DNA from: Fimenecus sp045593645 | GTDB lineage: Bacteria > Bacillota > Clostridia > Oscillospirales > Acutalibacteraceae | DNA: 7,924 nucleotides | NCBI GenBank assembly: GCA_045593645.1 | Contig: JAZNWZ010000032.1 | Coordinates: forward strand, 1-7,924 | Direction: 5' to 3' | In this document: positions 1-5,596 of the stretch, one piece after another | How the letters are laid out: the number at the start of each line of letters is the position of its first letter | Position numbering within the stretch: the stretch's first letter is position 1 | Notes under the pieces: model-generated | The model's input: the letters and a program-made list of their open reading frames with translations, nothing else | Told to the model about the DNA's origin: nothing | Database searches by the model: none | Translations under genes and position numbers: made by a program

Positions 1-441
1 GGTTATGGTCTTGAAGGTTGTCTTACTGACATAAAATCAGGACGAATTCTTGATGATTATGCTATACCATATTTGTCAGAAGGTGACACATCACAAGGCT
101 TAACAGAAGCATTTAAAGCAATTACAACTGTAGTTTATGAAGAATATGGCGTTACACCTGAAATAGATTATGATTATGATAACTATGTTGTAAGTGATGG
201 ATATTCACTTAGTGCTGGTGATATTATTCATGCAATTGTTATTATAATAATTGTTATTGTTGTATTAACAAAACGACGTGGGCACATATTCATCGGACCA
301 TTCATAGGTCATGGTGGTTTTGGTGGATTTGGTGGCCATGGTGGAGGACATCACCACGGTGGAGGGGGATTCTCCGGTGGTGGAGGTTTTTCAGGTGGCG
401 GTGGCTCTTTCGGTGGTGGAGGAGCATCAAGACGCTTATAA
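1..441 (+). CDS. TPM-domain (YgcG-like) membrane protein, C-terminal part
   Basis: The gene is cut by the window edge. Frame 1 is open from base 1 to the TAA at 439-441 (146 residues visible), so the true start lies upstream and the TTG at 73 is internal. The first residues (GYGLEG, then SGRILDDYAIPY, then GD) match the end of a TPM domain, formerly DUF477, as I know it from YgcG-like proteins; this domain normally sits outside the membrane after a signal peptide. An acidic Tyr/Asp linker follows, then one hydrophobic helix at about visible residues 75-89, rich in Ile and Val and closed by Lys-Arg-Arg, then a Gly/His/Phe-rich tail from about 104 ending in ASRRL. That order of TPM domain, helix and Gly-rich tail is usual for the family. 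The biochemical role is not settled; roles in membrane protein quality control or phosphatase activity have been proposed for relatives. It may be cotranscribed with the HAD gene 14 nt downstream. Confidence 0.85.
   Translation, partial: GYGLEGCLTDIKSGRILDDYAIPYLSEGDTSQGLTEAFKAITTVVYEEYGVTPEIDYDYDNYVVSDGYSLSAGDIIHAIVIIIIVIVVLTKRRGHIFIGPFIGHGGFGGFGGHGGGHHHGGGGFSGGGGFSGGGGSFGGGGASRRL
358..429 (+). repeat. Four degenerate 18-bp coding repeats (Gly-rich tail)
   Basis: Four consecutive six-codon units at 358-375, 376-393, 394-411 and 412-429 encode GGGGFS, GGGGFS, GGGGSF and GGGGAS. The glycine codons differ between units (GGT, GGA, GGG, GGC), so the protein repeat is kept while the DNA has drifted. 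This suggests an older duplication held by selection on the protein, not recent slippage. Such tails are common at the C-terminus of TPM-domain membrane proteins. Confidence 0.7.
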
Positions 442-455
442 AAAGGGGATTATAT

Positions 456-1058
456 ATGAGAGTTTTTGACTTTGATAATACTATTTATGATGGTGAAAGC
501 GGAATGGATATCTTTCTTTATTACTTGAAGAGAGACCCAAAAGGTGTAGCAAAGTTTGTTCCGAAATTTATGGAAGGCTTTCTCAAATATAAACGCCATC
601 TTATTACAATTGAAGAAGTCAAAACTGAATACGCTTCTTATGTTAAGGAATATTTTGAACGGATTGAAAACATTCAAGAAGATTTTGAACATTTTTGGGA
701 CATAAACGAAAAAAATATCAAATCATTTTATCCTAAAATTCAAAAAGAAGATGATGTTATTCTTTCAGCTTGTCCGTATTGTCTTTTAAGCATAATGACA
801 AACCGTCTCGGTGTTAAAAATGTGATTTCTACTGAACTTGATGCTGAAACAGGTGAAATTGGCGAAATCTGCTATAACGAAAACAAAGTGAAAATGTTTC
901 GTAATGTTTATGGCGATGTTGAAATTGACGAGTTTTATACTGATTCAATGAGTGATAAACCAATGATGGATATTTCAAAAACAGTATTTCTTGTAGATGG
1001 TGAAAAACTCATTAAAATCAAAAAAGACGGAGTTTATCTTAACGAGAAATTCGAATAA
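456..1058 (+). CDS. HAD-superfamily phosphatase, subfamily IB-like
   Basis: This is a cytoplasmic 200-residue protein with the HAD motifs in order. Motif I is DFDNT at residues 5-9, with nucleophile Asp5 and acid/base Asp7. The motif II Ser is Ser104 in ILSAC. The motif III Lys is Lys144 or Lys146 in ENKVK. Motif IV is DSMSD at 163-167, whose acidic residues bind magnesium. The helical insert between motifs I and II (about residues 15-95) fits a C1 cap, as in the phosphoserine phosphatase-like IB group. Family knowledge predicts hydrolysis of a small phosphomonoester by a phospho-aspartate intermediate; the substrate cannot be read from sequence. The start is set by AAGGGG at 443-448, 7 nt before ATG 456, and by motif I being at the very N-terminus, which is normal. 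No separate promoter is evident in the 14-nt gap after the TPM gene, so an operon is likely. Confidence 0.88.
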   Translation: MRVFDFDNTIYDGESGMDIFLYYLKRDPKGVAKFVPKFMEGFLKYKRHLITIEEVKTEYASYVKEYFERIENIQEDFEHFWDINEKNIKSFYPKIQKEDDVILSACPYCLLSIMTNRLGVKNVISTELDAETGEIGEICYNENKVKMFRNVYGDVEIDEFYTDSMSDKPMMDISKTVFLVDGEKLIKIKKDGVYLNEKFE

Positions 1059-1077
1059 CAATTGTTTGAATTACAAT
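1050..1077 (+). promoter_or_regulatory. Candidate rnpB promoter
   Basis: TACAAT at 1072-1077 matches five of six positions of the sigma-A -10 box. It lies 7 nt before 1084, where the RNase P RNA P1 helix starts, so transcription would begin at the mature 5' end. The best -35 is a poor TTCGAA at 1050-1055, 16-bp spacer, three of six matches, overlapping the end of the HAD gene. Read-through from the HAD gene could add to expression, since no terminator separates them. Confidence 0.5.
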
Positions 1078-1083
1078 TAAATT

Positions 1084-1412
1084 ATGAGTCAGTTGGGCAG
1101 TTGCGCAGGTTTTACTTGTGAGGAAAGTCCGAGCATCATACAGCAGGGTAACGGCTAACAGCCGCCGAGGGCGACCTTAGGGAAAGTGCATAGAAAATTA
1201 CCGCCACTTTATGTGGTAAGGGTGGAAAGGTGAGGTAAGAGCTCACCAGCGTTGCAGAGATGTAACGGCTGAGCAAACCCTACCCGATGCAACATCGACA
1301 GAAGTTGTCAGCTGGGCAGATACTTCGAAGGATGGCTTCAGGCATATAGCAATATGTGTCGCAGATAGATAATTGCCTTAAACGACAGAACTCGGCTTAC
1401 AGACTGACTCAT
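1084..1412 (+). ncRNA. rnpB: RNase P RNA, bacterial type A
   Basis: This is the catalytic RNA of ribonuclease P, which removes 5' leaders from pre-tRNA together with the RnpA protein. Ends are set by helix P1, where 1084-1093 pairs perfectly with 1403-1412. Other visible parts are P2 (1096-1102 with 1371-1377), the universally conserved GAGGAAAGTCCGAGC block around 1120-1134, and its P4 partner ACAGAACTCGGCTTA at 1385-1399. The J11/12-like GAGCAAACCC is at 1271-1280. A GCAA tetraloop at 1349-1352 caps an 8-bp stem (1341-1348 with 1353-1360), corresponding to P18. At about 329 nt it is shorter than the 377-nt E. coli RNA, mainly through a short P3 and a compact P15 region. The presence of P2, P4 and P18 in type A order points to Clostridia and away from Bacillus. 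Confidence 0.95.
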
Positions 1413-1421
1413 ATTTATTTT

Positions 1422-1448
1422 AGGGACTTTTAAAGTCCCTATTTTTTT
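1422..1448 (+). terminator. Intrinsic terminator of rnpB
   Basis: AGGGACT (1422-1428) pairs with AGTCCCT (1434-1440) around a 5-nt loop, followed by seven T at 1442-1448. It lies 9 nt after the end of the RNase P RNA and separates it from the next gene. Confidence 0.9.
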
Positions 1449-1475
1449 AACATAATCACAGAAAACACGTATAAT
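1447..1475 (+). promoter_or_regulatory. Strong sigma-A-like promoter for the small membrane protein and recD2
   Basis: TTAACA at 1447-1452 (five of six) and a perfect TATAAT at 1470-1475 are separated by 17 bp. The -35 overlaps the last bases of the rnpB terminator U-tract. The expected start site near 1482 falls inside the Shine-Dalgarno sequence GAGGTGAT (1481-1488), which would leave a leader of only about 10 nt before ATG 1492. Confidence 0.75.
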
Positions 1476-1491
1476 GTGTTGAGGTGATTTA

Positions 1492-1836
1492 ATGTTTAAT
1501 GCAATAATTATGTCCGTATTTATGTGCTTAATACTGTTTGGAACAGTTGCATTTTGCTATGTACTTATGTTAAAATTATTATTACCTAAAAATAATGATA
1601 GCTATTATGTTTTCATTCAATGTGATGAGTGTTCAAAAGACATAAGAAAGCAAGTGTATGGTACAAGATTAAAATTTAATCTTATTGGCGATGAAAAATG
1701 TAGTAAAATTGTTGTTTTAGATGCAGGAATTTCTCAAGAAGAAAGAGAAAATCTAATTGAAATTTGTAGTGATTGCAATGGAATTTATCTAATTCCACAA
1801 GAAAGTATAAAGGATTTTATCGATGGAAGATTTTGA
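1492..1836 (+). CDS. Small one-helix membrane protein with two CxxC pairs, upstream of recD2
   Basis: I cannot name this 114-residue protein. Residues 3-31 form a strongly hydrophobic segment (with Cys12 and Cys22) consistent with one membrane helix, followed by a PKNN turn and a soluble domain of about 80 residues. That domain has CDEC at 44-47, a lone Cys70 in DEKCSK, a strand-like KIVVLDAG (72-79), an acidic helix (82-91), CSDC at 92-95 and a final strand and helix (GIYLIP to KDFI). The two CxxC pairs could bind a metal or be redox active; this is inference. From memory of clostridial genomes, short membrane proteins with a similar 'VLDAG...E...' core occur just before recD2, but I could not check this. 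ATG 1492 is supported by GAGGTGAT at 1481-1488. The 3' end overlaps recD2 by 14 nt in another frame, implying coupled translation. Confidence 0.8.
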   Translation: MFNAIIMSVFMCLILFGTVAFCYVLMLKLLLPKNNDSYYVFIQCDECSKDIRKQVYGTRLKFNLIGDEKCSKIVVLDAGISQEERENLIEICSDCNGIYLIPQESIKDFIDGRF

Positions 1837-4024
1837 AACAAAAATCAAATTATCAGGCACAGTAACAGATATAACATATAGAAATGATGTTAATGGTTAT
1901 ACTGTTTTTACACTTGATAAAGGTGATGAAGAGTTAACTGTTGTTGGTACAACGGTTGACGTAAAATTAGGAGATAAAATTGAAGTAATTGGCGATTATA
2001 CATATCATTCTTTATATGGCAGACAGTTTAAAGCAGAGATGGTAACAGCAACTTTGCCTGAAACTGTTGATGACTTGTATCATTACCTTGCAAGTGGCGT
2101 AATAAAGGGGATTCGTGAATCAACTGCTCGAAAAATTATTGAGCATTTTGGCTCAAAAGCCTTTGATGTTTTATCAGATGAGCCTGAGCGACTTGCAGAA
2201 ATCAAGGGTATTTCTCTTGAAAAAGCCAAAAAGATAGGACACGAGTATAATAAGCAATGCTCAACTCGCGCCCTTATTATTAGTTTGTCAAAATATGGAC
2301 TTAAAACTAATGAGTGTTTAGTGGCTTATGAAAAACTCGGTAGTGGTGCATTAGATATAATTGAAGAAAATCCTTATGTGCTTTGTGAGGGTGAAAATCG
2401 TATATCCTTTGAAAGAGTTGAGCAAATAGCAGAAATGTTGCCTACTAAACCTAATGCTCAATACAGAATTGAGGCAGGAATTATTTATGTAATCAGTCAT
2501 AACCTTAACAACGGGCATACTTGCTTACCACTTGAAAAAATCTTTTTACCTTCAAGTGAATTACTTGAAGAAAGCCGAGACAATCTTGAAATCGCAATCG
2601 ATAATCTTGTGGCAAGAAAAAGACTTGTAATTGAAAATATAGATGGTAAAGATTTTGTTTTTATTCCTGAAGCATATAATGCAGAAAAATCAATAGCAAA
2701 CAGAATAAGCATTTTGTTAAGATATCCACCGGAAAATCCAATTGATGTTAAATCACAAATTCAAAAAATTGAAAAGAAGCATAATATTGAATATGCTGAA
2801 AAGCAAAAAGAAGCAATTATAACTGCAGTCAATAAAGGTGTGCTTATTTTAACAGGTGGACCTGGTACAGGTAAAACAACGACTCTTAACGGCATTATAA
2901 CAATGTTTGAAAAGGATAACCTTGATATTGCACTTTGTGCCCCAACAGGCAGAGCAGCCCAAAGAATGACTGAAACAACAGGTCGTGTAGCACAAACTAT
3001 ACATAGACTTTTAGAGGTTGAGTGGAATAACGAGAATAGACCGGTTTTCAAGAGAAATTTAAGAAATCCACTTGATTGTCAGGTGGTAATCGTTGATGAA
3101 ATGTCAATGGTGGATATTTTCTTGTTTTCAAGTCTTCTAGATGCTTTGCCATTAGGTTGCAGACTTGTAATGGTGGGCGATAGCGACCAGTTGCCATCTG
3201 TAAGTGCAGGCAACGTACTTAAGGATTTAATTGACAGTAAACTTTTACCAGTTGTACAACTTAAAGAAATTTTCCGTCAATCACTTGATAGTAACATTGT
3301 TTTAAATGCTCATAAAATAGTAAAAGGTGAAGGTATTAACTTCGATTATAAAGAGGGCGATTTCTTCTTTATGCAAAGAAACTTCCCACTTGATGCAGTT
3401 AAAACGATTAAGGATTTATATATAAGCCGACTTCCAGATGCTTATGGCTTTGACCCACTTGCTCAAATTCAAGTTCTTTGTCCATCAAAAAAAGGTGATA
3501 CAGGTACGGTAAACCTTAATAAAATACTTCAAGAAACAGTAAATCCACCATCAAACGATAAAAAAGAGTATAACACTGGTTATCGCATTTTTAGAGAAGG
3601 CGATAAGGTTATGCAAACAAAGAATAACTATAATATTCATTGGGAATCTTATGATGAAGAGGGCGACGGAATATTCAATGGAGATATCGGTTTTATTGAA
3701 CTGATTGATATTCCAAGAGATACTGTTATCATTGATTTTTCAGGTAAACGAGCAACATATTCAAGAGAGCAACTTGTAGAAATTGAGTTAGCCTATGCAG
3801 TAACTGTTCATAAAAGTCAGGGCAGTGAGTTTGATGCAGTAATCATTCCAACAATATCTGTAAATAGCAGACTTTGTTATAGAAATCTTCTTTATACTGC
3901 AGTAACTCGTGCTAAAAAACTTATGATTATGGTAGGTACTGTTGGCTGTGTAAATAGTATGATTGAAAATAACAAAACACAGTTGCGATATTCTGCACTT
4001 AAACATTTTTTACTTGACAAGTAA
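1823..4024 (+). CDS. recD2: RecD2-type ATP-dependent 5'-3' DNA helicase
   Basis: This 733-residue superfamily 1B helicase is complete; Deinococcus RecD2 is about 715 residues and B. subtilis YrrC about 800. The N-terminus has an OB-like segment (about 5-80) and helix-hairpin-helix elements including GVIKGIRESTARKI (92-105), which mark RecD2 rather than the RecBCD subunit. Helicase motifs follow: Q-like YAEKQKEAI (324-332), Walker A GGPGTGKT (345-352), Ia APTGRAAQ (373-380), Walker B VIVDE (422-426), III GDSDQLPSV (452-460), IV KEIFRQ (481-486), V AVTVHKSQGSEFD (659-671) and VI YTAVTRAKK (691-699), with all expected catalytic residues visible. Relatives unwind DNA 5' to 3' and act in repair and replication fork maintenance. 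ATG 1823 follows AAAGGA at 1809-1814 and overlaps the previous gene by 14 nt. No intrinsic terminator follows the stop directly; the next one is the riboswitch terminator at 4160-4195. Confidence 0.97.
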   Translation: MEDFETKIKLSGTVTDITYRNDVNGYTVFTLDKGDEELTVVGTTVDVKLGDKIEVIGDYTYHSLYGRQFKAEMVTATLPETVDDLYHYLASGVIKGIRESTARKIIEHFGSKAFDVLSDEPERLAEIKGISLEKAKKIGHEYNKQCSTRALIISLSKYGLKTNECLVAYEKLGSGALDIIEENPYVLCEGENRISFERVEQIAEMLPTKPNAQYRIEAGIIYVISHNLNNGHTCLPLEKIFLPSSELLEESRDNLEIAIDNLVARKRLVIENIDGKDFVFIPEAYNAEKSIANRISILLRYPPENPIDVKSQIQKIEKKHNIEYAEKQKEAIITAVNKGVLILTGGPGTGKTTTLNGIITMFEKDNLDIALCAPTGRAAQRMTETTGRVAQTIHRLLEVEWNNENRPVFKRNLRNPLDCQVVIVDEMSMVDIFLFSSLLDALPLGCRLVMVGDSDQLPSVSAGNVLKDLIDSKLLPVVQLKEIFRQSLDSNIVLNAHKIVKGEGINFDYKEGDFFFMQRNFPLDAVKTIKDLYISRLPDAYGFDPLAQIQVLCPSKKGDTGTVNLNKILQETVNPPSNDKKEYNTGYRIFREGDKVMQTKNNYNIHWESYDEEGDGIFNGDIGFIELIDIPRDTVIIDFSGKRATYSREQLVEIELAYAVTVHKSQGSEFDAVIIPTISVNSRLCYRNLLYTAVTRAKKLMIMVGTVGCVNSMIENNKTQLRYSALKHFLLDK

Positions 4025-4041
4025 TTTTATGGGTGTATAAT
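4014..4041 (+). promoter_or_regulatory. Consensus promoter of the TPP riboswitch and thiT
   Basis: A perfect TTGACA (4014-4019) and a perfect TATAAT (4036-4041) are separated by 16 bp. The -35 box lies inside the last sense codons of recD2 (Leu-Asp-Lys, stop at 4022-4024). The predicted start near 4048 lies just before the riboswitch P1 helix, so transcription is likely strong and unregulated at initiation, with control left to the riboswitch. Confidence 0.85.
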
Positions 4042-4052
4042 GTAAGCAAGCC

Positions 4053-4158
4053 AAGAAAATTCAATATATGGGTGCTGACGGCAAGTCGGCTGAGATTAGA
4101 GTTGTTCCACTCTTGACCATTGAACCTGATACGGATAATGCCGGCGTAGGAAATTCTT
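4053..4158 (+). promoter_or_regulatory. TPP riboswitch aptamer (THI element)
   Basis: The aptamer binds thiamine pyrophosphate in the nascent leader RNA. Diagnostic blocks are GGGTGC (4070-4075), GGCTGAGAT (4088-4096) with the conserved CUGAGA, ACCTGAT (4124-4130) and GGATAATGCCGGCGTAGGAA (4133-4152). P1 is formed by 4053-4057 with 4154-4158 and by 4060-4062 with 4150-4152, with unpaired A between them. A hairpin GCTGAC/GTCGGC (4074-4079 with 4085-4090) and an extra short hairpin AGAGT/ACTCT (about 4098-4113) are visible. Its position before thiT fits the usual use, which is reducing thiamine uptake when TPP is plentiful. Confidence 0.95.
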
Positions 4159-4159
4159 C

Positions 4160-4195
4160 ATTCAGCCTTGCGGTATTCCTTGGCTGAATTTTTTT
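4160..4195 (+). terminator. Riboswitch-controlled intrinsic terminator
   Basis: ATTCAGCC (4160-4167) pairs with GGCTGAAT (4182-4189) around a 14-nt loop, followed by a run of seven T (4189-4195). It begins 1 nt after the aptamer P1 helix and ends 18 nt before the thiT start codon, so it acts as the expression platform. The 5' arm can instead pair with aptamer bases 4088-4094, giving a probable antiterminator when TPP is absent. Confidence 0.88.
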
Positions 4196-4213
4196 ATATG
4201 GAGATGATATTGA

Positions 4214-4885
4214 ATGAAAAAGAAAATCAATTGGAAAAAACACCTTAACTGGCTTGTTGAAAGTGCTATTATGATTGCATTAGCAATAGTGCTTGAACTT
4301 ACAGCCAAAATGTTTATACCTGAAATGCCATTTGGCGGTCAGGTAACACTTGCAAGTATGTTTCCTGTTGTCCTTGTAGGTTGGAAGTATGGAATAGGCA
4401 AAGGTCTTGTTACAGGATTTGTTTATTCTATTGCAGAAATGCTTTTAGGCGTTAAAACTATCAGTGCTCTTATGATGCCATCATCAGAGGATTACTTAGG
4501 AAGCCTTGCCAATGTAGTTTTAATGTTTTTATTTGACTACATAATTGCATTTACCGTGTTAGGTTTAGGTGCAATTTATAAAAAGGCTATTAAAAACAAT
4601 AGCGTTTCTTTAGGCCTTGGTGCAATGACAGTAGTATTCTTAAGATATGTTTCACACATTGTTTCAGGCTATATTCTTTATGGTGCTTGGGCAGAATGGT
4701 TCTTTACACAAGAAGGTTTTTATGCTTGGGGACAAAAAATTGTTGAGACATTTAGTGGCAACTCGCTCTCACTTGTTTATTCAATTATCTACAACGGAAT
4801 GTATATGATTCCAGAAATCATAATAACAACAATTGTTGCATTTATCATAGGAAAAGTTCCACAAATCACAAAAACTAAACAGTAA
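4214..4885 (+). CDS. thiT: ThiT, thiamine-binding S component of an ECF transporter
   Basis: This 223-residue integral membrane protein has about six hydrophobic segments: roughly 15-35, 43-58, 60-80, 97-122, 134-156 and 185-213. Family knowledge says ThiT binds thiamine with high affinity and imports it with a shared EcfA/EcfA'/EcfT module, which is not encoded here. Aligned by eye with Lactococcus ThiT, the set Arg144, His148, Gly152, Tyr156 has the spacing of its Lys121, His125, Gly129, Trp133, and Tyr189 and Asn194 match Tyr146 and Asn151. Asp108-Tyr109 may replace Glu84-Tyr85. The Trp/aromatic-rich stretch 159-172 is also typical. ATG 4214 follows GGAG at 4200-4203. The TPP riboswitch directly upstream independently supports the thiamine role. 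The unit ends at the terminator 4891-4917. Confidence 0.93.
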   Translation: MKKKINWKKHLNWLVESAIMIALAIVLELTAKMFIPEMPFGGQVTLASMFPVVLVGWKYGIGKGLVTGFVYSIAEMLLGVKTISALMMPSSEDYLGSLANVVLMFLFDYIIAFTVLGLGAIYKKAIKNNSVSLGLGAMTVVFLRYVSHIVSGYILYGAWAEWFFTQEGFYAWGQKIVETFSGNSLSLVYSIIYNGMYMIPEIIITTIVAFIIGKVPQITKTKQ

Positions 4886-4890
4886 AAATT

Positions 4891-4917
4891 AAGGGAGTTT
4901 AAAAAACTCCCTTTTTT
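4891..4917 (+). terminator. Intrinsic terminator of thiT
   Basis: AAGGGAGTTT (4891-4900) pairs with AAACTCCCTT (4904-4913) around a 3-nt A loop, with a T run at 4912-4917. It starts 5 nt after the thiT stop codon. Confidence 0.93.
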
Positions 4918-4918
4918 G

Positions 4919-4947
4919 TTGTAATTTTCTATTTATTAGTATATAAT
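4919..4947 (+). promoter_or_regulatory. Promoter of the lipoprotein gene
   Basis: A perfect TATAAT at 4942-4947 has TTGTAA (four of six) 17 bp upstream at 4919-4924. The -35 begins 1 nt after the thiT terminator U-tract. The expected start near 4954 gives a leader of about 24 nt carrying GAGGG at 4967-4971. Confidence 0.7.
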
Positions 4948-4977
4948 ATTTTTATCCTAAAAAAACGAGGGACAAAA

Positions 4978-5556
4978 ATGAAAAAATCGCTTAAACTTTT
5001 ATCTGTTTTTATATCTATAATTATTTTAGCTCTTTGCCTAACTTCTTGTAGCGAAAACATATCAACTGACACAAGCACAACTACTACTCAAGTTACTGGA
5101 AACAAAAGCATAAAAAACGAGTTAATAGGCACTTGGGTTTTTGAAGAGTCAATGGGGCTTGATAATGAAGAATATGGCAAGGTTGTAACCACTTTAAGGC
5201 TTTTAGAAGATGGTACTTTTATCAAAAAAAGCGTTTTTACAGTAGATAAAGAAAAATTCATTAATGACTTTATTGCAGAGGCAAATCAAAAAACTGACGA
5301 AGAAATTGAAAGCTTCTTAAAAGAGAATAACTATGATTCAGTTGAAGATTATGCAAATGATTTCTATAAAACAGAGCTTGAAGAAGGCTTACTTGTGGAT
5401 TTGAATTATGAGAAAAAAGGCGTATGGACTGCTGACGATAACTTTATCTATATGCATTATGAAGCCGATTTAGTTGAAAGTCCTGAAGGCTATACACTTG
5501 TAGATGGTGTTTTACAAATTGGTAGAATTTCATATCAAAAAAACTTTTTCAAATAA
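4978..5556 (+). CDS. Predicted lipoprotein with lipocalin-like domain
   Basis: The 192-residue product has a lipoprotein signal peptide: MKKSLK, a hydrophobic core (residues 7-20) and the lipobox LTSC at 21-24, so Cys24 would be lipidated and the protein anchored outside the membrane. A Ser/Thr-rich linker (25-40) follows. The rest resembles the 'GTW' lipocalin-like folds found in many clostridial lipoproteins: LIGTWVFEES (49-58), a strand ending LLEDGTFIKKS (75-85), an acidic helical insert (91-138), then GVWTADDNFIYMHYE (148-162) and a final strand pair. The ligand and role are unknown, and the domain assignment rests on pattern only. The start is set by GAGGG at 4967-4971, 6 nt before ATG 4978. 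It has its own promoter and terminator, so it is probably monocistronic and unrelated to thiT. Confidence 0.85.
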   Translation: MKKSLKLLSVFISIIILALCLTSCSENISTDTSTTTTQVTGNKSIKNELIGTWVFEESMGLDNEEYGKVVTTLRLLEDGTFIKKSVFTVDKEKFINDFIAEANQKTDEEIESFLKENNYDSVEDYANDFYKTELEEGLLVDLNYEKKGVWTADDNFIYMHYEADLVESPEGYTLVDGVLQIGRISYQKNFFK

Positions 5557-5560
5557 ATAA

Positions 5561-5593
5561 AAAAGATGCTATGAATTTATCATAGCATCTTTT
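5561..5593. terminator. Bidirectional terminator between convergent genes
   Basis: A perfect 13-bp inverted repeat (5561-5573 with 5581-5593, 7-nt loop) lies between the lipoprotein stop (5556) and the minus-strand yifB/comM stop (5597). The plus side ends in TTTTGTTTTA. The minus side ends in TTTTTTATTTATT. It can therefore end transcription from both sides. Confidence 0.9.
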
Positions 5594-5596
5594 GTT

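Noticed and set aside
450..692. Minus-strand open frame opposite the HAD gene
   Set aside because: Phe/Asn/Lys-rich shadow translation of a gene with intact catalytic motifs; no start signal.
1060..1078. Inverted repeat AATTGT/ACAATT between the HAD gene and rnpB, as a possible terminator
   Set aside because: Only six weak A-T-rich pairs with no T run after it; it overlaps the better-supported rnpB -10 box.
4061..4243. Minus-strand open frame across the TPP leader
   Set aside because: It covers a conserved riboswitch and the thiT start, and shows no family features.
4214..5556. thiT and the lipoprotein as one thiamine operon, with the lipoprotein as a thiamine binder
   Set aside because: A strong terminator (4891-4917) and a separate promoter (4919-4947) lie between them, and the lipoprotein resembles a lipocalin-like protein, not a thiamine-binding ABC protein.
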